This document shows, piece by piece, positions 21,902 through 23,603 of a stretch of 23,603 nt of DNA. Where the stretch lies: NCBI GenBank assembly GCA_034440115.1, contig JAWXBM010000031.1, positions 1 through 23,603 on the forward strand, given 5' to 3'. Both the position numbers and the translations under genes were made by a program. Every line of letters starts with the position of its first letter. Position 1 is the stretch's first letter. This DNA is from JAWXBM01 sp034440115 (lineage in GTDB: Bacteria > Pseudomonadota > Gammaproteobacteria > Xanthomonadales > SZUA-36). Below the pieces are notes generated by a model. That model was not told where the DNA came from. It searched no databases and saw nothing but the letters and a program-made list of their open reading frames with translations.

Positions 21902-22684
21902 TCAGGATTGGGCGTGATGCCGGATGATGGCAAGCTTCTTCACCAGGGCGTTGTGAACCACGCCCGGGAAAAGTCCATTGATGCGTACAAACAAATTTTC
22001 TGGCCAGCCCATGTAGCGGAGTTTGCGCTTGCTGGCCAATATGTTCATCAGTTCTTGTGCTACTTTTTGCGGGCTATCAACCCGATTGCCCAGCGCTTCA
22101 TTCAGAGCCGTCACCGCCATCGAATTCAGATCCGTATGGGTCGCTCGAGGCGCCAGGTACAACACTCGAATGCCGCTGTCTGCCAATTCGCGTTGCAGGG
22201 CTTCAGTGTACCCGCGCAAACCAAATTTGCTGGCACAGTAAGCTGCGAATCCCGGATGTCCGATGCTGCCGAAAATTGAGCCGATGTTGACGATGGTTGC
22301 ATCCTTGTGCTGCTGCAGCAGCGGCAACAGGCTTTGGGTCAGCAGTATGGGCGAGACCAGATTGGTCAGAAGCATTTGCTCGACCCGATCGCTGTTCTGA
22401 TCGTCGAACAACTGAAAATCCAGTACACCCGCGGCATTCACCCACAAATCAAGCCCGTGCTGCTGACAACTATTTGCTATTTGCCCCCGCCCTTCGTTCG
22501 TGTTCAGGTCGGCAACGATGATGTGATGATCGCCAGGCAATGATTGCTGCAATTCGAGCAGCTTTTTCTCATTGCGGCCCAGCAGCAACAGCTTCGCGCC
22601 CGCTTTCGCCAGTCGTTCAGCAATAGCCCAGCCAATGCCACCGGAAGCACCACTGAGCAGAACCTGTTTGTTTTCAAGCAGCAT
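21902..22684 (-). CDS. Short-chain dehydrogenase/reductase
   Basis: This 260-residue SDR has the cofactor loop SGASGGIG (11-18), NAAG (83-86), N108, and the catalytic S136, Y149 and K153. The C-terminal 35 residues are more hydrophobic and basic (NLFVRINGLFPGVVHNALVKKLA), as in SDRs that act on fatty or membrane-associated substrates. It lies 42 bases after the haem-oxygenase-like gene, in one leftward unit with it and a probable AMP-ligase. This suggests a short pathway in which an acid is activated, oxidised and reduced. The substrate is not known. Confidence 0.92.
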   Translation of the reverse strand: MLLENKQVLLSGASGGIGWAIAERLAKAGAKLLLLGRNEKKLLELQQSLPGDHHIIVADLNTNEGRGQIANSCQQHGLDLWVNAAGVLDFQLFDDQNSDRVEQMLLTNLVSPILLTQSLLPLLQQHKDATIVNIGSIFGSIGHPGFAAYCASKFGLRGYTEALQRELADSGIRVLYLAPRATHTDLNSMAVTALNEALGNRVDSPQKVAQELMNILASKRKLRYMGWPENLFVRINGLFPGVVHNALVKKLAIIRHHAQS

Positions 22685-22726
22685 ACTTTTTCATTCTGGT
22701 TTGGTTAAGATTGAAATCCCGGCCAC

Positions 22727-23398
22727 CTAAGCTGCCAGGGATTCACCTGCGTCCTGACCCAACGAGCGAAAAATATTGCCATACAGGGTGTAGAACACCC
22801 GCGCGCTGTGAATGATCTGTGCCTGGTCCCGTTGATTATTGATCTGGTTCATCAAGCCCTCGAAAAATTTCACGTGATCGAGGTCCAGGGCGCCGTGGGA
22901 GTAAAGGTAGGAGAAAGCCTTTTTCGGCAAACCCAGAGTGTTGCGAATGGCTTCTGCTGCCCGGTCGGCAATGCTGATACTGGTGCCCTCCAGCACGTGA
23001 ACCATGCCAAAAAAGCCCAACGGGTTAACCCGGTTTACCATGTCATAGGCGTAGCTGACCATCAGTTCGGTGGCCAATGAGGGTTGGCCGAGCCGCACTG
23101 CTTCTTTATCCACACCACAGGCCGCGATGTCGTTCAGAATCCATTCCTGGTGACCGATTTCTTCCTCAATGTATTCTGCCACCGCGACCCGCAACCACTC
23201 CTGGGATTCGGGCAAGCGGGCACCGGTTGCCATCAATAACGGCACGGTGTGCTTGACGTGATGGTAGGCCTGGGTCAGGAACTCCACATACTCCGGCAGG
23301 GAGATATTCCCCCCGAGTGCCTTGCCGATGATGGGTGCGGCAAGCAATTGCTGACGCTGCTGCGCCGTTTGAGTACTGAGCGTTTCAAAAAAATTCAT
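22727..23398 (-). CDS. Haem-oxygenase-like diiron oxidase (TenA/PqqC-like fold)
   Basis: This 223-residue, largely helical protein is of the iron-containing redox enzyme family, often misnamed TenA regulator. Candidate metal ligands are E80 and H83 in YIEEEIGHQEW, E137 in HVLEGTS, and the acidic and histidine residues in HGALDLDHVKFF (H175 among them). The E-x2-H pair and the roughly 54-residue spacing to the next glutamate match the UndA/HDO arrangement. Such enzymes use iron and oxygen to oxidise or decarboxylate carboxylic or amino acids. It shares ATGA with the upstream ligase-like gene, so its substrate may be that ligase's product. No haem, thiamine or PQQ role is suggested by context. 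Confidence 0.83.
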   Translation of the reverse strand: MNFFETLSTQTAQQRQQLLAAPIIGKALGGNISLPEYVEFLTQAYHHVKHTVPLLMATGARLPESQEWLRVAVAEYIEEEIGHQEWILNDIAACGVDKEAVRLGQPSLATELMVSYAYDMVNRVNPLGFFGMVHVLEGTSISIADRAAEAIRNTLGLPKKAFSYLYSHGALDLDHVKFFEGLMNQINNQRDQAQIIHSARVFYTLYGNIFRSLGQDAGESLAA

Positions 23399-23603
23399 GC
23401 GGATTTCAATCCTCGTGACTGGCTTGGTTCTTGGCTTTGGGCCTGGCTTTGGGCCTGGCTTTGGGCCTGGCTTTGGAGCTGGTAATAAAGGCTGTCGACA
23501 AGGGCTGAAAAATGTTCAGCAATGGCAGCACGTTTTGGACGGCCATTGGCCGTGAGCAGGTTTGCCTGTTTGCTCAAGGTTTTGCTCAAGGTTTTGCTCA
23601 AGG
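23395..23603 (-). CDS. C-terminal end of a probable AMP-forming acid ligase, 5' part outside window
   Basis: Only the last 69 or so residues are inside the window; the frame continues through the right edge. The segment LLTANGRPKRAAI resembles the C-terminal lid of long-chain acyl-CoA or AMP-forming synthetases, where the LTxNGRxRR element follows a short hinge. It is flanked by short repeats: SKTL units before it and SQAQ units after it, both coded by 12-base tandem repeats. It precedes and overlaps (ATGA) the diiron oxidase gene. In Pseudomonas-like genomes I recall a ligase beside a TenA-like protein and an SDR, often near a thermostable-hemolysin gene, which fits. With so few residues the call is moderate. 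Confidence 0.55.
   Translation of the reverse strand, partial: LSKTLSKTLSKQANLLTANGRPKRAAIAEHFSALVDSLYYQLQSQAQSQAQSQAQSQEPSQSRGLKSA
23433..23476. repeat. 12-bp tandem repeat near the 3' end of the ligase-like gene
   Basis: GGCTTTGGGCCT occurs three times head to tail, plus a partial copy. On the minus strand it codes repeated S-Q-A-Q at the extreme C-terminus. The unit is a multiple of three, so copy-number change keeps the frame and alters only tail length. Confidence 0.95.
23572..23603. repeat. 12-bp tandem repeat at the right edge of the window
   Basis: GCTCAAGGTTTT appears twice plus eight bases of a third copy before the window ends. On the minus strand it codes repeated L-S-K-T just before the LLTANGR element of the ligase-like protein. 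The array may continue beyond the window. Confidence 0.93.

Noticed and set aside
21205..21933. Longer TPR protein starting at 21933
   Set aside because: A clean signal peptide begins at the ATG at 21867. The longer form would bury it behind 22 residues and overlap the SDR gene.
22727..23398. TenA thiaminase or transcriptional regulator
   Set aside because: The protein carries a diiron-type Glu/His ligand pattern and no thiamine gene neighbours, so the redox-enzyme call fits better.

Overview
The window is most of an aryl polyene / xanthomonadin-type pigment gene cluster (about positions 1-16,930), followed by a two-component and iron-transport operon (about 17,025-21,027) and the 3' part of a small redox operon (21,205-23,603). 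The organism is probably a gammaproteobacterium. The evidence is moderate GC by eye, PmrAB/QseBC-like regulators, an Ftr-like iron system, and an aryl polyene locus using a chorismatase starter pathway as in Xanthomonas. The genus cannot be named from the sequence.

Pigment region. A leftward operon runs from an acyl carrier protein (5254) through an ApeG-like membrane protein, an ApeI dehydratase, a family 2 glycosyltransferase, an LpxL-like acyltransferase, a thioesterase, an ApeP dehydratase and a ketoreductase, into a ketosynthase cut by the left edge. A PlsC-like acyltransferase (5431-6222) lies just outside it. Divergent from it, a rightward operon holds a phosphopantetheinyl transferase, a second ketosynthase, a chain-length-factor-like half ketosynthase and a flavin-dependent halogenase. 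A second leftward operon (15440 to 10778) holds another ACP, the aryl-acid ligase, a LolA-like protein and an MMPL exporter. Divergent from that, a badly shortened flavoprotein remnant overlaps a chorismatase.

Proposed pathway (inference). The chorismatase makes hydroxybenzoate from chorismate. The ligase loads it on an ACP, which the phosphopantetheinyl transferase has activated. Ketosynthases, ketoreductase and two hotdog dehydratases build a polyene, and the halogenase may brominate or chlorinate it. Acyltransferases and the glycosyltransferase attach it to a lipid head group. The LolA-like and MMPL proteins move it to the outer membrane. Most genes overlap by 1-8 bases, several with TTG or GTG starts.

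Right part. Response regulator, sensor kinase, cupredoxin and FTR1 permease form one leftward operon, followed by a secreted barrel-like protein. This suggests regulated uptake of ferrous iron. The regulator's leader can form two mutually exclusive hairpins, one of which hides the ribosome binding site. Upstream lies a nine-unit 15-bp repeat array that seems to be serial copying of the 3' end, stop codon included, of a TPR gene. Beyond it, leftward, are an SDR, a haem-oxygenase-like diiron protein and the C-terminal end of a probable AMP-forming ligase with short in-frame repeats.

No gene-free stretch exceeds 300 bases. I saw no tRNA, rRNA, CRISPR, insertion sequence or clear rho-independent terminator.
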